A stretch of DNA of 31,047 nucleotides, taken from the NCBI GenBank assembly GCA_964553915.1, contig CAZKMM010000016.1, positions 1-31,047 on the forward strand, written 5' to 3'. This stretch comes from CAZKMM01 sp964553915 (GTDB lineage: Bacteria; RBG-13-61-14; DRUE01). Every line of letters begins with the position of its first letter. Position 1 is the first letter of the stretch. The notes under the pieces were generated by a model, which worked only from the letters and a program-made list of their open reading frames with translations, was not told the DNA's origin and made no database searches. A program made the translations under genes and the position numbers. Positions 15,483 through 23,635 of the stretch are shown piece by piece.

Positions 15483-16691
15483 TCAGGCGCCAAACCGCTT
15501 TAATTTCAGGGCATAAGCCATTGCCAGACTCATCAGGTATTGCATCGGAAATCTTCCCAGGGCTCCGCCCAGGCAGGCACGCTCTCCGAACTGCTGGGCA
15601 GGGTCGCTTCGGACATTTTCACTCCAGATTAAAACCGGCACCGGATGAAAGCTGTGAGCTTTGAGCTTGCTGGGAGTGGAATGGTCGCCAGTGATGACCA
15701 GAACTTCAGGTTTGAGTGCCACTGCTCTGGGAATCAGCCGGTCAACCGCTTCTATTACCTCTACCTTTCTTGCCCAGTCGCCATCTTCTCCCGCGGTGTC
15801 AGTCTTTTTGATATGAACAAAGAAAAAGGTGTATTTTTCCCAAGCCTGCTCCAGGGTGGTGAATAAATCCTCCAGCTCTTCGCCGACATCAAGAATCTCC
15901 ATTCCCACCAATCTTGCCAAGCCCCGATACATCGGATACTGGGCAATGGCGCAGGCTTTTAGCTTATACACCTCTGAAAAACTCGGATAGCGGTGAAACT
16001 TGGCAAATCCCCGAAGCAAAAGCATATTTGCTGGTTTTTGTTCTTTTAGAATTTCCTTTGCCTGAGAAAGGAACTGCTCTGCCAGGTTCCTGGTCTTTTC
16101 GCTTTCCGGGTCTTGTGCCTGTAATTCTAAAGGCTTTTTTCCTACCACCTGCGGGTCAGTATCATTGAGCTGGTCGCCCAGTCCTTCTCCCCGAAAAACC
16201 AGAACCGCCCGATGCTCCTTGACCGGCTCCAGAAAATATTCTGCGCCCTGAATTTTGATTTTTTCTTTTAATAGCCGGCAGATTTCACTATTTTTTTCTG
16301 TGGAGATTCTTCCTGCCCGACGGTCTATGACCTTTCCCTGCTCATCAACGGTGCAGAAATTTATCCGAATCGCTATATCTCCGGGCTGTAAGGGAAAATC
16401 TATTCCCAGCGCCTCCAGCACTCCTCTGCCCATCAAATACTTTACCGGGTCATAGCCAAAAAGAGCCAGATGTCCGGGACCGCTTCCCGGAGAGATGCCC
16501 GGAGCAATCGGGTCTGCCAGCCCGAGCACTCCTTTTCGGGCAAGTTCATCCATATTCGGGGTTTTTGCCAGCTCCAGCTCGGTCTTGCCGTGTTCTCCTA
16601 CTGGCAGTCCTCCCAGACCATCAAAGATTAGAAAGACAATTCTGGTTTCAGTTTCTACCGCCAGTTCTTTAACCAGCTGTTGAATATCCAT
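15483..16691 (-). CDS. apgM: Cofactor-independent phosphoglycerate mutase, archaeal type
   Basis: Interconverts 3- and 2-phosphoglycerate in glycolysis and gluconeogenesis. The protein is 403 residues from the ATG at 16691, which has a strong GGGGAGGTGA site; an in-frame extension to 16769 lacks support. It belongs to the alkaline-phosphatase superfamily: metal Asp24 in FDGLGG, the phosphoserine region SPGSGPGHLALFGYDP at about 67-82, and later TGDHSTPSKLKAHSFHPVP with metal-binding Asp and His. The GHLALFGYDP motif and length (about 400, not 510) mark the archaeal ApgM type rather than bacterial GpmI. It lies between a solute-binding lipoprotein gene and comF in a continuous operon. Confidence 0.93.
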   Translation of the reverse strand: MDIQQLVKELAVETETRIVFLIFDGLGGLPVGEHGKTELELAKTPNMDELARKGVLGLADPIAPGISPGSGPGHLALFGYDPVKYLMGRGVLEALGIDFPLQPGDIAIRINFCTVDEQGKVIDRRAGRISTEKNSEICRLLKEKIKIQGAEYFLEPVKEHRAVLVFRGEGLGDQLNDTDPQVVGKKPLELQAQDPESEKTRNLAEQFLSQAKEILKEQKPANMLLLRGFAKFHRYPSFSEVYKLKACAIAQYPMYRGLARLVGMEILDVGEELEDLFTTLEQAWEKYTFFFVHIKKTDTAGEDGDWARKVEVIEAVDRLIPRAVALKPEVLVITGDHSTPSKLKAHSFHPVPVLIWSENVRSDPAQQFGERACLGGALGRFPMQYLMSLAMAYALKLKRFGA

Positions 16692-16710
16692 CTTCACCTC
16701 CCCAAATATT

Positions 16711-17865
16711 TTATTTTTTTTCTCCAAATAAGCCAAGCTTGATTTGTCTGAGCGGAAGCTGATAATCAATCACCACCAGCTCCACCGGTCGTCCCCGGAA
16801 AACTATCTGAGCAAAAATCTCCTGATATATTTCAGCCAGAGCAGAAAAATTCTCCGGATAGGGCACAGGCTGGAGCCGGGAAACCATCTCCAGAAAAGGA
16901 GAATAAATGTTTTGAAATGAATCCTTCTTATCCAGGATTACTGGTGCGAGCCAGAGCTCTTTTTCTAGGGCTTTTTTCCGGGTCCGGGGATGAGATAAAA
17001 AAATTGCCAGCCGAACCGCCAGCTCCGGATTCTCTGTTTTCCTGTTAACCCCGAGCAAAGTTGCGGTATAAGCCACACCTTTTTTGCCGGGAAGAGGTGC
17101 GGAATAAATCTCCTGACCCAAAAGCCTTTTTTCTGCCAGAATTTTTGCCAGCTCAGGCTCCGCAAAGGCAAAATAAATCTCTCCTCGCTTCAGGGCTTCT
17201 GCGAGCAATTTAAGGTTATAATTCTCCGCATAAGGAGAAAAGCAATCTTTAAGTCGGGCAAGAAAATAAAGCCCGGATTTGGTCTGAGAATTATTCAGGT
17301 CAAACTCATCTCCGCCAGATTCCCAGATTAAAGAGAGGATAAATTTCAATACCTCGCTCGGGCGAGAAAAATCCAAGCCCATACTGGAAGGATGAGCGGT
17401 GCAAATTTCCTCCAGCTCCTCCCAGCTTGCTGGCGGGCTGGTGAGAATGGATTGAGAATAAAAGAAACCCAGCCAGCTATAACGGAAAGGCAGTAAGTAA
17501 TAATCCTCCTCAAACCTTCCCACCTGAAAATACCGCTCCGCATATATCCAGGGAACTATCCACCTTTCCAGATAAGGGTTTAAAAAAAGCATATATTTCG
17601 GGGCAAGCGAGCGGTTTTTCCATTCCAGCTCAATTACCTCCGGAGAAGAAGGAGAGCGAAGAAGCAGATGAGGAGGGATGCCATAGATATTATTCAGCTT
17701 CAAGTTTTTTTCTTTAAAGAAAACTGAGGTTTTTATCAGCCGGTTTAGCTCGCTCTTTTTTTCTGGGGATAGTTCTTCTATCAATCCGAGCTTTAGGGGC
17801 TTTTCCGGGCTTGAACGATGGCAGGCAAAAAAGACAAGGAAAATTAATCCCAGAATTTTTTTCAT
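16711..17865 (-). CDS. Extracellular solute-binding lipoprotein, ABC type
   Basis: Predicted periplasmic substrate-binding protein of 384 residues. The chosen ATG gives a short lipoprotein signal peptide, KKILGLIFLVFFAC, with Cys15 as the likely lipidation site; a longer frame to 17973 would bury this signal. The body has the two-lobed family-1 binding-protein look: PPASWEEL near 160, a KRGEIYFAFAEPELAKIL stretch, and GVNRKTENPELAVRLAIFLSHP in the C-terminal lobe, where sugar-binding proteins carry a similar helix. The ligand is unknown. No ABC permease or ATPase lies near, so it either works with a distant transporter or has been recruited for sensing. Its start follows the sulfatase stop by 5 bp. 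Confidence 0.75.
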   Translation of the reverse strand: MKKILGLIFLVFFACHRSSPEKPLKLGLIEELSPEKKSELNRLIKTSVFFKEKNLKLNNIYGIPPHLLLRSPSSPEVIELEWKNRSLAPKYMLFLNPYLERWIVPWIYAERYFQVGRFEEDYYLLPFRYSWLGFFYSQSILTSPPASWEELEEICTAHPSSMGLDFSRPSEVLKFILSLIWESGGDEFDLNNSQTKSGLYFLARLKDCFSPYAENYNLKLLAEALKRGEIYFAFAEPELAKILAEKRLLGQEIYSAPLPGKKGVAYTATLLGVNRKTENPELAVRLAIFLSHPRTRKKALEKELWLAPVILDKKDSFQNIYSPFLEMVSRLQPVPYPENFSALAEIYQEIFAQIVFRGRPVELVVIDYQLPLRQIKLGLFGEKK

Positions 17866-17870
17866 CTTTA

Positions 17871-19196
17871 TTATTTGTTTATATATCCGAGGGCTTCCAG
17901 TTTTTTTCTGTCTTGCTCGGTGAGCGCGGAGGTGGAGCCAACCACTGCGGTATCTTTCCATCCCCTCCACCATTTTAAAAGCTTTTCTGAGAACTGAATA
18001 AAAACCTGATTGACCGGGTCTGCCAGGTTGTGGAGCTCTCCGGGGTCGCGCTGAAGCTGATACATCTCCCAGCGGGAATTAAGCACAGAATAAAGCACCT
18101 TAAGCTCTCCAACCTTAAGCCCCACCCAGATGGGCTTTTTTAAAGAAGCGAGTTTTTCCATTCCCTTTCCCCGCACTGCTCCGGGATAGGTTTCAAAATA
18201 AATCAAGTAGGGTTCTTCCCAGGGTTTTTCTCCCCAAATATAGGGAAGGAGATTTCTTCCCCGCATCTGGCTGGGAATGGGAATACCCGCATAAGCCAGG
18301 AAAGTTGGGGCAAGGTCTAAAAGCTCCACCTGGGCATCAATCCGCACCCCTCGGAGAATTCCTGGACCGCTCAAGCCAAAAGGGATTCTCATACTTGGTT
18401 CATAAAGGTATCTTCCGTGTCCGACATATCCGTGTTCACCAAGGCTCTCGCCGTGGTCGGCAACAAAAAAGACCAGGCTGGTTTTTAAAACTCCGAGCTG
18501 GTCCAGGGCAGAGAGAAGCTCGCCAATATAATGGTCTGCATAGGCGATTTCGCTATCATAGGCATCTATTCTTCTTTGCTCCTCGGTATCTGGTAGCCTG
18601 GGGTCAGAGAATCTAAATCCTTTATGGGAGATATAAGGAGCGTGGGGCTCTGAGTAATGTGCCCAGAGGAACAAGGGTTCTTTAAGGTGATTTTTCAGCC
18701 AGTTGGTCGCCTGTTCGGTTACTCCCCGGGCATCTCGCTCATCATTGAAAAATAGCCAGCGTTTTTTAGAGAAATTATCGTCGTAGATGTCAAACCCCTG
18801 GTCCAGGTTAGAAAGATGGGCTTTAAGTGGCCAGTTGGAGAGAAAAGCGACCGTGGTATATCCGTTTTTTTTCAGGATTTCTGCCAGGGTGAGGGCATCT
18901 CTTACCATTGGAATTCCATTTCTGGTAGCCCCGATTTCGTGTGGGTATCTGCTGGTCATCATAGAGCAGAAGCTGGGATTGGTGAGCGGGACATTGGAGT
19001 GGGCATTGGTAAACCAGACACCCCGGGAGAGGAGTCGGTCAATATTGGGAGAGGTATTTCGGGGGTAGCCATAAATTCCTAGGTGGTCCTGGCGAAGGGT
19101 ATCCACTGAGATGAGAATCAGGTTGGGCTTGGGTTTTCCTGCCTGAATCAGGGGCAGGAGCAGGCAGAGCAAAGCAATGCTCAAGCTTCTTTTCAT
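17871..19196 (-). CDS. Sulfatase-fold secreted hydrolase lacking the formylglycine Cys
   Basis: Alkaline-phosphatase-superfamily hydrolase of 441 residues with a signal peptide (KRSLSIALLCLLLPLIQAG). The fold signature is strong: LISVDTLRQDHLGIYGY (metal Asp32), SPNIDRL, FLWAHYSEPHAPY and VADHGESLGEHGYVGHG (metal Asp and His). True sulfatases have C/S-x-P-x-R with the Cys or Ser converted to formylglycine. Here the aligned segment is T72-N-P-S-F, so Thr replaces Cys/Ser and Phe replaces Arg. Thr is the nucleophile in some relatives such as lipoteichoic acid synthases, so a phospho-transfer or phosphodiester activity is possible. The first codon by length is TTG at 19199, but the adjacent ATG at 19196 is preferred. 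It leads a seven-gene operon. Confidence 0.85.
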   Translation of the reverse strand: MKRSLSIALLCLLLPLIQAGKPKPNLILISVDTLRQDHLGIYGYPRNTSPNIDRLLSRGVWFTNAHSNVPLTNPSFCSMMTSRYPHEIGATRNGIPMVRDALTLAEILKKNGYTTVAFLSNWPLKAHLSNLDQGFDIYDDNFSKKRWLFFNDERDARGVTEQATNWLKNHLKEPLFLWAHYSEPHAPYISHKGFRFSDPRLPDTEEQRRIDAYDSEIAYADHYIGELLSALDQLGVLKTSLVFFVADHGESLGEHGYVGHGRYLYEPSMRIPFGLSGPGILRGVRIDAQVELLDLAPTFLAYAGIPIPSQMRGRNLLPYIWGEKPWEEPYLIYFETYPGAVRGKGMEKLASLKKPIWVGLKVGELKVLYSVLNSRWEMYQLQRDPGELHNLADPVNQVFIQFSEKLLKWWRGWKDTAVVGSTSALTEQDRKKLEALGYINK

Positions 19197-19204
19197 CAAA
19201 CTTT

Positions 19205-19233
19205 AATTTAACATAAACTGGTTTTCTTATCCA
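19205..19233 (-). promoter_or_regulatory. Candidate extended -10 promoter of the sulfatase-to-trkH operon
   Basis: Minus strand TGGATA (19233-19228), 17-bp spacer, TAAATT (19210-19205) preceded by an extended TGT element. Only eight bases separate it from the ATG at 19196, so the transcript would begin at or one or two bases before the start codon. Both boxes are only 4/6 matches. Confidence 0.4.
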
Positions 19234-19258
19234 GAGAGCAGGAGAATTTCCTGAGGAT

Positions 19259-19287
19259 TTGACCCCAGAGGTTCTATTGAATAAAAT
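19259..19287 (+). promoter_or_regulatory. Sigma70-type promoter of the DsbA-like gene
   Basis: TTGACC (19259-19264), 17-bp spacer, TAAAAT (19282-19287). The predicted start near 19294 leaves a 25-base leader containing an AAGGAGA ribosome site (about 19308-19314) before the ATG at 19319. It lies in the 119-bp divergent gap with the sulfatase gene. Confidence 0.75.
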
Positions 19288-19318
19288 TAAATCTATAACC
19301 AATATTTAAGGAGAAATA

Positions 19319-20683
19319 ATGAAAGCGAAACTGGGTTTGGTAATTGGTGGAATTATTATTTTTTTAGCCGGGGTTCTGGTGGGAAGGATTCTTTCTGAAT
19401 CTTTCAAGAAGAAGCCGGCGGTTCTGGAGGGTGAGCAGACCCTGGAGAGCAGGTTAAATCAGCTGGCAGATGAGGTTCGGGAGATTACTTTAATGGCGGT
19501 TCCCAAGCTGAAGAATCAGCCGGAGCCGGGCAAAAAATACGAATTTAATCTGGAGAATTCCCCGGTGCTGGGCAATCCCAATGCTCCGGTTAAGATAGTT
19601 GTCTGGAGCGAGTTTCAATGTCCTTATAGCAAGAATATGAACCAGAAGCTGGTAGAGGTGGTGGAGAATAATCCAGATAAATATGCGCTTTATTATAAGA
19701 CCCGGATTATTCATGCGGGCGCAATTTTGGAGCACGAGGCAGGATATTCTGCCCAGGCACAGGGAAAATTCTGGGAGCTGGCAAAGCTTTTTTACCAGAA
19801 CCAGCCGGAGCTGGTTCGTTTGAGCCGGCAGGACCAGGAGGCTTATCAGCAAAAGATTCTGGAGCTGGCAAAGCAGGTTGGGCTGGATGTTTCTCAGCTT
19901 GAGCAGGATTTGAGCTCGCATAAATATCTGGCACAGCTTCAGGCGGAGAATAAAGAAGCGAATGAGATTGGAATTCGGGGCACTCCCACTATTTTTATCA
20001 ATGGTTATTATTATGGGAGCGACCCGGAGGTGGTAATGGAGGGAATCAAAAAGATGGAGGAGTCGGGCGAGCCGAGCCCGGTAAAAGCGAATCTGGAGCG
20101 AATGAAGAGCAATCTGGAATATTTGAAGAAGTATTTTAAAGCCCGTCAGAAAAAGGAATTTAATTTGAACAATTCTCCCCGGCTGGGCAAAGAAGATGCC
20201 AAGGTTCAGCTGGTAGTATTCACTGATTTTCAGTGTCCGTTCTGTCAGAGAATGGCAAAGCTTTTAGAGGAAAAATATCAACAGCACCCGGATCAGATTG
20301 CGCTTTACTTTAAACATTTTGTGGTTCATTCCGGGGCGATGCTGGAGCACCAGGCTTCAGTGGCAGCCTGGAAGCAGGGAAAGTTCTGGGAATATCACGA
20401 CCTTTTGTTTAATGACCGTGTGGAGATGATAAAAATTTCCCGAGAAGGCAAGGAGAAGCTGGAGCAGAAGTTGATAGAATTTGCTAAACAGCTCGGGTTA
20501 AACCTTGATAAATTTAAGAAAGATATGAAAAGTGAGGAGACCAAGGAGCTAATCAATCAACACCTTCAGGAAGGCAAGGAAGTCGAGGTTCGGGGCACTC
20601 CCACGGTTTTTATTAATGGGTTCTTTTATGGCTATAATCCGGATGAGTTGATGCACCGGATTGACCAGGAAATTAAAAAATGA
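19319..20683 (+). CDS. Tandem DsbA-fold thioredoxin-like protein, two domains
   Basis: A 454-residue periplasm-facing protein: an N-terminal hydrophobic anchor (about 4-24), a helical linker, then two homologous DsbA/thioredoxin-fold domains. Domain 1 (about 74-245) has the active-site position C101-P-Y-S104, missing the second Cys; domain 2 (about 279-452) has an intact C306-P-F-C309. Each has the cis-proline loop RGTPT followed by IFINGYYYG or VFINGFFYG. Shared sequence around the active sites (FNLENSP / FNLNNSP) shows an internal duplication. Domain 2 should do oxidation or isomerisation of disulfides; domain 1 may bind substrate or form only mixed disulfides. The gene overlaps the next by 4 bp. 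Which electron acceptor is used is unknown; no DsbB or VKOR is present here. Confidence 0.88.
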   Translation: MKAKLGLVIGGIIIFLAGVLVGRILSESFKKKPAVLEGEQTLESRLNQLADEVREITLMAVPKLKNQPEPGKKYEFNLENSPVLGNPNAPVKIVVWSEFQCPYSKNMNQKLVEVVENNPDKYALYYKTRIIHAGAILEHEAGYSAQAQGKFWELAKLFYQNQPELVRLSRQDQEAYQQKILELAKQVGLDVSQLEQDLSSHKYLAQLQAENKEANEIGIRGTPTIFINGYYYGSDPEVVMEGIKKMEESGEPSPVKANLERMKSNLEYLKKYFKARQKKEFNLNNSPRLGKEDAKVQLVVFTDFQCPFCQRMAKLLEEKYQQHPDQIALYFKHFVVHSGAMLEHQASVAAWKQGKFWEYHDLLFNDRVEMIKISREGKEKLEQKLIEFAKQLGLNLDKFKKDMKSEETKELINQHLQEGKEVEVRGTPTVFINGFFYGYNPDELMHRIDQEIKK

Positions 20684-21579
20684 AGAAGATAAAGTTCTGG
20701 CTGGCTATTTTCTGGCTGGTTCTTGGCTTTTCTGCTCTGGGGCAAACCTATCCAGCTCAGGAGGTATCCCGTCCTTTGATTTTGCCCGAGGGATTATTTG
20801 AACTTCGGGGATGGTTCAGCTGGTTTGATACGGATAAATATTTTGATGATTCTTCTTCGCCTTCTTCTCTGGAAGCGGACCAGGACTGGCGGGAATTTCG
20901 TGCTCTTTTGGAGCTGGGATATGGAGTGCGGGACTGGTGGGAGGTGGGCGGTTCCCTGCCTTATATTATGGGGAAGGAGTTTTATGCGAAGGCAGAGAAT
21001 ATCGGCGATGCGGAAGTATATTCCTGGTTTCGGGCTTATTCCTCTGCTTCACAAAATCTCCAGCTTGCCCTCGGGCTGGGAGTGAGTTTTCCCACCGGAG
21101 ATAATGAGAGAGAGATGACCTTAGAAAATAACAAATATTATCTGAAAAAACTTCCTACTGGTAATCAGCTAAGTGATTTCTGGGGTGGAGCAAAACTGTG
21201 GTGGCGGGAGGAGAAATATGCTTTTCGCTTTCAATTAAATTACCGCTACTGTCAGGAGGGTGAGATAGACAAAGGGATAGAATCAATAGAGGAGAAGGTA
21301 AAATTCAAGCCGGGAGATAGCTGGAGGGTTTCTGCGGAATTTTTGAGGCAGTATTCTGCTCTGGTTTTAATTTTATCTGGTGAATATTTTTCTCAGCAGG
21401 CGGATTTAGAAGAGGGAGAGAGTCTGGATAATTTGAGAAATTATTTTCAAGCCGGGGTTGGGCTGGAATATCAGCTAAGCCCGGAGCTGGATTTATTTTT
21501 TAAGGTTTCAGCTAATCTTTTGGGAAGGAATCAGCCGGTAGCATTTCCGGTTATGTTCGGGCTCGAGAATCGTTTTTAG
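20680..21579 (+). CDS. Predicted outer-membrane beta-barrel protein
   Basis: A 299-residue exported protein: signal peptide MKKIKFWLAIFWLVLGFSALG with likely cleavage after about residue 21. The mature part has many alternating aromatic and polar strands (WWEVGGSLPYI, LQLALGLGVSFPTGD, FRFQLNYRY, YFQAGVGLEYQL, LDLFFKVSANLL) and ends in Phe, the usual recognition end for outer-membrane barrels. It resembles the loosely defined transporter/phenol-MetA-pathway-like barrel group, but no specific ligand can be named. It overlaps the DsbA-like gene by 4 bp, so the two are co-translated; the barrel has a single Cys in its middle (RYCQEG). Confidence 0.7.
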   Translation: MKKIKFWLAIFWLVLGFSALGQTYPAQEVSRPLILPEGLFELRGWFSWFDTDKYFDDSSSPSSLEADQDWREFRALLELGYGVRDWWEVGGSLPYIMGKEFYAKAENIGDAEVYSWFRAYSSASQNLQLALGLGVSFPTGDNEREMTLENNKYYLKKLPTGNQLSDFWGGAKLWWREEKYAFRFQLNYRYCQEGEIDKGIESIEEKVKFKPGDSWRVSAEFLRQYSALVLILSGEYFSQQADLEEGESLDNLRNYFQAGVGLEYQLSPELDLFFKVSANLLGRNQPVAFPVMFGLENRF

Positions 21580-21590
21580 CCCGCCTTTAT

Positions 21591-21619
21591 TTTACACTCA
21601 TTTCAACTTATGCTAATTT
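21591..21619 (+). promoter_or_regulatory. Candidate promoter of the purE operon
   Basis: TTTACA (21591-21596), 17-bp spacer, TAATTT (21614-21619) preceded by TGC (extended -10 type). The -35 is a good match and the -10 poor. The start would fall near 21626, leaving AGGAGGGG (about 21633-21640) as ribosome site for purE. Confidence 0.45.
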
Positions 21620-21643
21620 TATCTGGCAAATCAGGAGGGGAGA

Positions 21644-22147
21644 ATGCCAGAGGTAAGTGTAATTATTGGGAGTGATTCTGATTATGAGGTAATCAAGCCG
21701 GCACTGGAGGAGCTGGAGAGGTTAAAGATAAGTTATGAACTGCGGGTGCTGAGTGCCCATCGGAGCCCGGATTTGCTTCGGGAATATATCCGGGGAGCGG
21801 AGCGAAGAGGAATTAAGCTTTTTATTGCCGGGGCAGGAATGAGTGCTCATCTTCCGGGAGTAATTGCCAGTTATACTGTTTTGCCGGTAATCGGGGTTCC
21901 CACCGGGGGGATGCTTTCTGGCTTGGATGCTCTGTTCAGTATGGTTCAGATGCCGGGTGGAGTGCCGGTAGCAGTGATGGGAGTGGGAAAAGCAGGAGCA
22001 AAAAATGCCGGGATTTTAGCCGGACAGATTCTTGCCCTTTCTGACCCCGGACTGAAAAAACGGCTCAAAACCCGGCGAAAAAATCTCCAAAAGCAGGTTC
22101 TAGAAAAACAGAACCGGCTTCTGGAAAAAATTAAAAAGGAAAAATGA
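21644..22147 (+). CDS. purE: N5-carboxyaminoimidazole ribonucleotide mutase PurE
   Basis: Purine biosynthesis enzyme of 167 residues that converts N5-CAIR to CAIR (class I) or AIR plus CO2 to CAIR (class II). Family marks are IIGSDSDY near 7-14, LSAHRSPD near 40-47 with the catalytic His, AGAGMSAHLPG near 66-76, VIGVPTGG and a well kept MVQMPGGVPVAVMGVGKAGAKNA. A strong AGGAGGGG site precedes the ATG. No purK or other pur gene is present, so whether the class I partner exists cannot be told here. The extra charged C-terminal helix (about 140-167) is common. Its stop overlaps the next gene by 4 bp. Confidence 0.95.
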   Translation: MPEVSVIIGSDSDYEVIKPALEELERLKISYELRVLSAHRSPDLLREYIRGAERRGIKLFIAGAGMSAHLPGVIASYTVLPVIGVPTGGMLSGLDALFSMVQMPGGVPVAVMGVGKAGAKNAGILAGQILALSDPGLKKRLKTRRKNLQKQVLEKQNRLLEKIKKEK

Positions 22148-23052
22148 GGCTATTTCCCTTCTGTATTCCCTGTTTAATCCAGATGGCAATTACCGCCTGC
22201 AGGATTGGTTCAGCTTCTGAGGAGGAGACCTTTGCGGTGCTTCGTGAGGTGATGAGTTATCTTGCCGGTCAGGAATATAATCGCCCGGCGCCGGATTATT
22301 CCCAGCAGATTTTGGAAATTGTTTCAAAGCATTTAAACCAGCTGGACCCGTTTCGGGAAATTAAGAAAAAATCTAATCAGGTGGCAGGGAGGTTTATCCA
22401 GAGGCTCATTCCCTATCTGGAGCAGGCAACAAGTGAGAAGGACAAAATTGCCCAGGCGGTTAAAATAGGCATTGCTGGCAATATTATAGATTTTGCCACA
22501 GTTCCGGGGCTGGAAAGCCAGCTGGAGGAGAAAATCCAGCAGGCACTCGGGGTAGAGTTTGCCCTTTTTGAGCTGGAAGAGTTTTTGCAAGAGCTGAAAA
22601 AAGCCAGCAGGATTTTATTTCTCTCGGACAATGCCGGCGAGCTGGCATTTGACCGGATTTTAATTGCGCTTCTGGCAGAGCAGGGGAAAGAGCTCCGGGT
22701 GGCGGTGAAATCCGGACCGGCTCTAAATGATGCTCTTTGGGAAGATGCTCTGGAGGTGGGGCTGGATAAAATTCCCGGGGTAAGAATCATCACCACCGGT
22801 CAGGCAAGGATGGGCATAGAATTAAAAACCGCGGGCAAGGAATTTTTAACCAGCTGGGAAGAAGCGGATTTGATTATATCCAAGGGACAGGCTAATTTTG
22901 AATGTCTGTATGGTGAGAAAGGACCGATATATTTTTTAACAATGATAAAATGCCAGCCTCTTTCCAGCTGGCTCGGACTTAAGAAAAATCAGGCAATTTT
23001 TTGTCGGGGAGAGAAAATCTATGAGCAAAAGGCTCAGGCTATCCCGAGATAA
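22144..23052 (+). CDS. DUF89-family metal-dependent damage-control phosphatase
   Basis: A 302-residue protein of the DUF89/ARMT1-like family. Characterised relatives remove phosphate from damaged or unwanted phosphometabolites (for example fructose-1-phosphate or phosphopantetheine-type compounds). Visible marks are the N-terminal CxxC (C7, C10) of the short prokaryotic subfamily, GNIIDFA near 112-118, the metal-binding SDNAGELAFD at 161-170 with Asp162 and Asn163, and SKGQANFE at 246-253. The substrate here is unknown. It overlaps purE by 4 bp at its start and the next gene by 32 bp at its end, so the five-gene operon is translated in close coupling. Confidence 0.85.
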   Translation: MRLFPFCIPCLIQMAITACRIGSASEEETFAVLREVMSYLAGQEYNRPAPDYSQQILEIVSKHLNQLDPFREIKKKSNQVAGRFIQRLIPYLEQATSEKDKIAQAVKIGIAGNIIDFATVPGLESQLEEKIQQALGVEFALFELEEFLQELKKASRILFLSDNAGELAFDRILIALLAEQGKELRVAVKSGPALNDALWEDALEVGLDKIPGVRIITTGQARMGIELKTAGKEFLTSWEEADLIISKGQANFECLYGEKGPIYFLTMIKCQPLSSWLGLKKNQAIFCRGEKIYEQKAQAIPR

Positions 23053-23635
23053 TTTCTCTGCACTGGTAGATAAAGCCTTTGAGGTGCTTTTGATGGAAGG
23101 GGTGATTGCGTATCCCACCGAGACCCTTTATGGCTTGGGTGCTCTGGTGAGCAGACCGGGAGCAATTGAGCGGATTCGGAAAATCAAAAGCAAAACCGAG
23201 CCGATTTTAATTTTGGTCAAGGGAGTGGAGATGGCAGAGAGATATGTGGAGATAGACCAGCGAGCCAAAAGATTGATTGACCATTTCTGGCCCGGTCCCC
23301 TCACTTTAATTTTACCTGCCAAGCTGGGAATGGCAGAGGAGGTTCGGGCGGACTCAGAAGGGATTGGCATCCGCTGGAGCGGGGAGCCTTTTGCTCAGGC
23401 ACTGGTGGAGCGGGCATTTGAGCCGATTACTTCTACCAGTGTCAATCGCTCCGGCGAGCCTCCACTCACCGACCCGGAGGAAATTGAAAACCGGCTCGGA
23501 AGTGAGCTGGATTTAATTATAGATGCCGGAACCCGCTCCGGTCCTGCTTCTACGGTTTTAAGCCTTTTAGGGGATGAGCCGGAGTTGATTCGGGAAGGCG
23601 TCATTAAATTTGATGACCTGAAGCGATTTTTTTAA
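23021..23635 (+). CDS. Threonylcarbamoyl-AMP synthase, Sua5/YciO/YrdC family
   Basis: Makes L-threonylcarbamoyl-AMP for the universal tRNA modification t6A. The 204-residue protein is the short YrdC-type form without the Sua5 C-terminal domain. Signature stretches are VIAYPTETLYGLG near 28-40 (ATP/threonine pocket), KIKSKTEPILILV near 54-66, WPGPLTLILPA near 89-99 and TSTSVNRSGEPP near 137-148. The gene overlaps the DUF89 gene by 32 bp and shares a TAATG stop-start with the DUF1015 gene. No tsaB/D/E gene is present. Assignment to family is secure; YrdC versus YciO is less certain. Confidence 0.9.
   Translation: MSKRLRLSRDNFSALVDKAFEVLLMEGVIAYPTETLYGLGALVSRPGAIERIRKIKSKTEPILILVKGVEMAERYVEIDQRAKRLIDHFWPGPLTLILPAKLGMAEEVRADSEGIGIRWSGEPFAQALVERAFEPITSTSVNRSGEPPLTDPEEIENRLGSELDLIIDAGTRSGPASTVLSLLGDEPELIREGVIKFDDLKRFF

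Noticed and set aside
16692..16769. Extension of the ApgM frame upstream
   Set aside because: The ATG at 16691 has a strong ribosome site and fits the family; the extension overlaps the lipoprotein gene.
17866..17973. Extension of the solute-binding protein upstream
   Set aside because: It would place 36 residues ahead of an obvious lipoprotein signal peptide and lies inside the sulfatase gene.
21580..21643. Purine riboswitch before purE
   Set aside because: The gap is only 64 bases and shows no conserved aptamer core; a plain promoter and ribosome site explain it.
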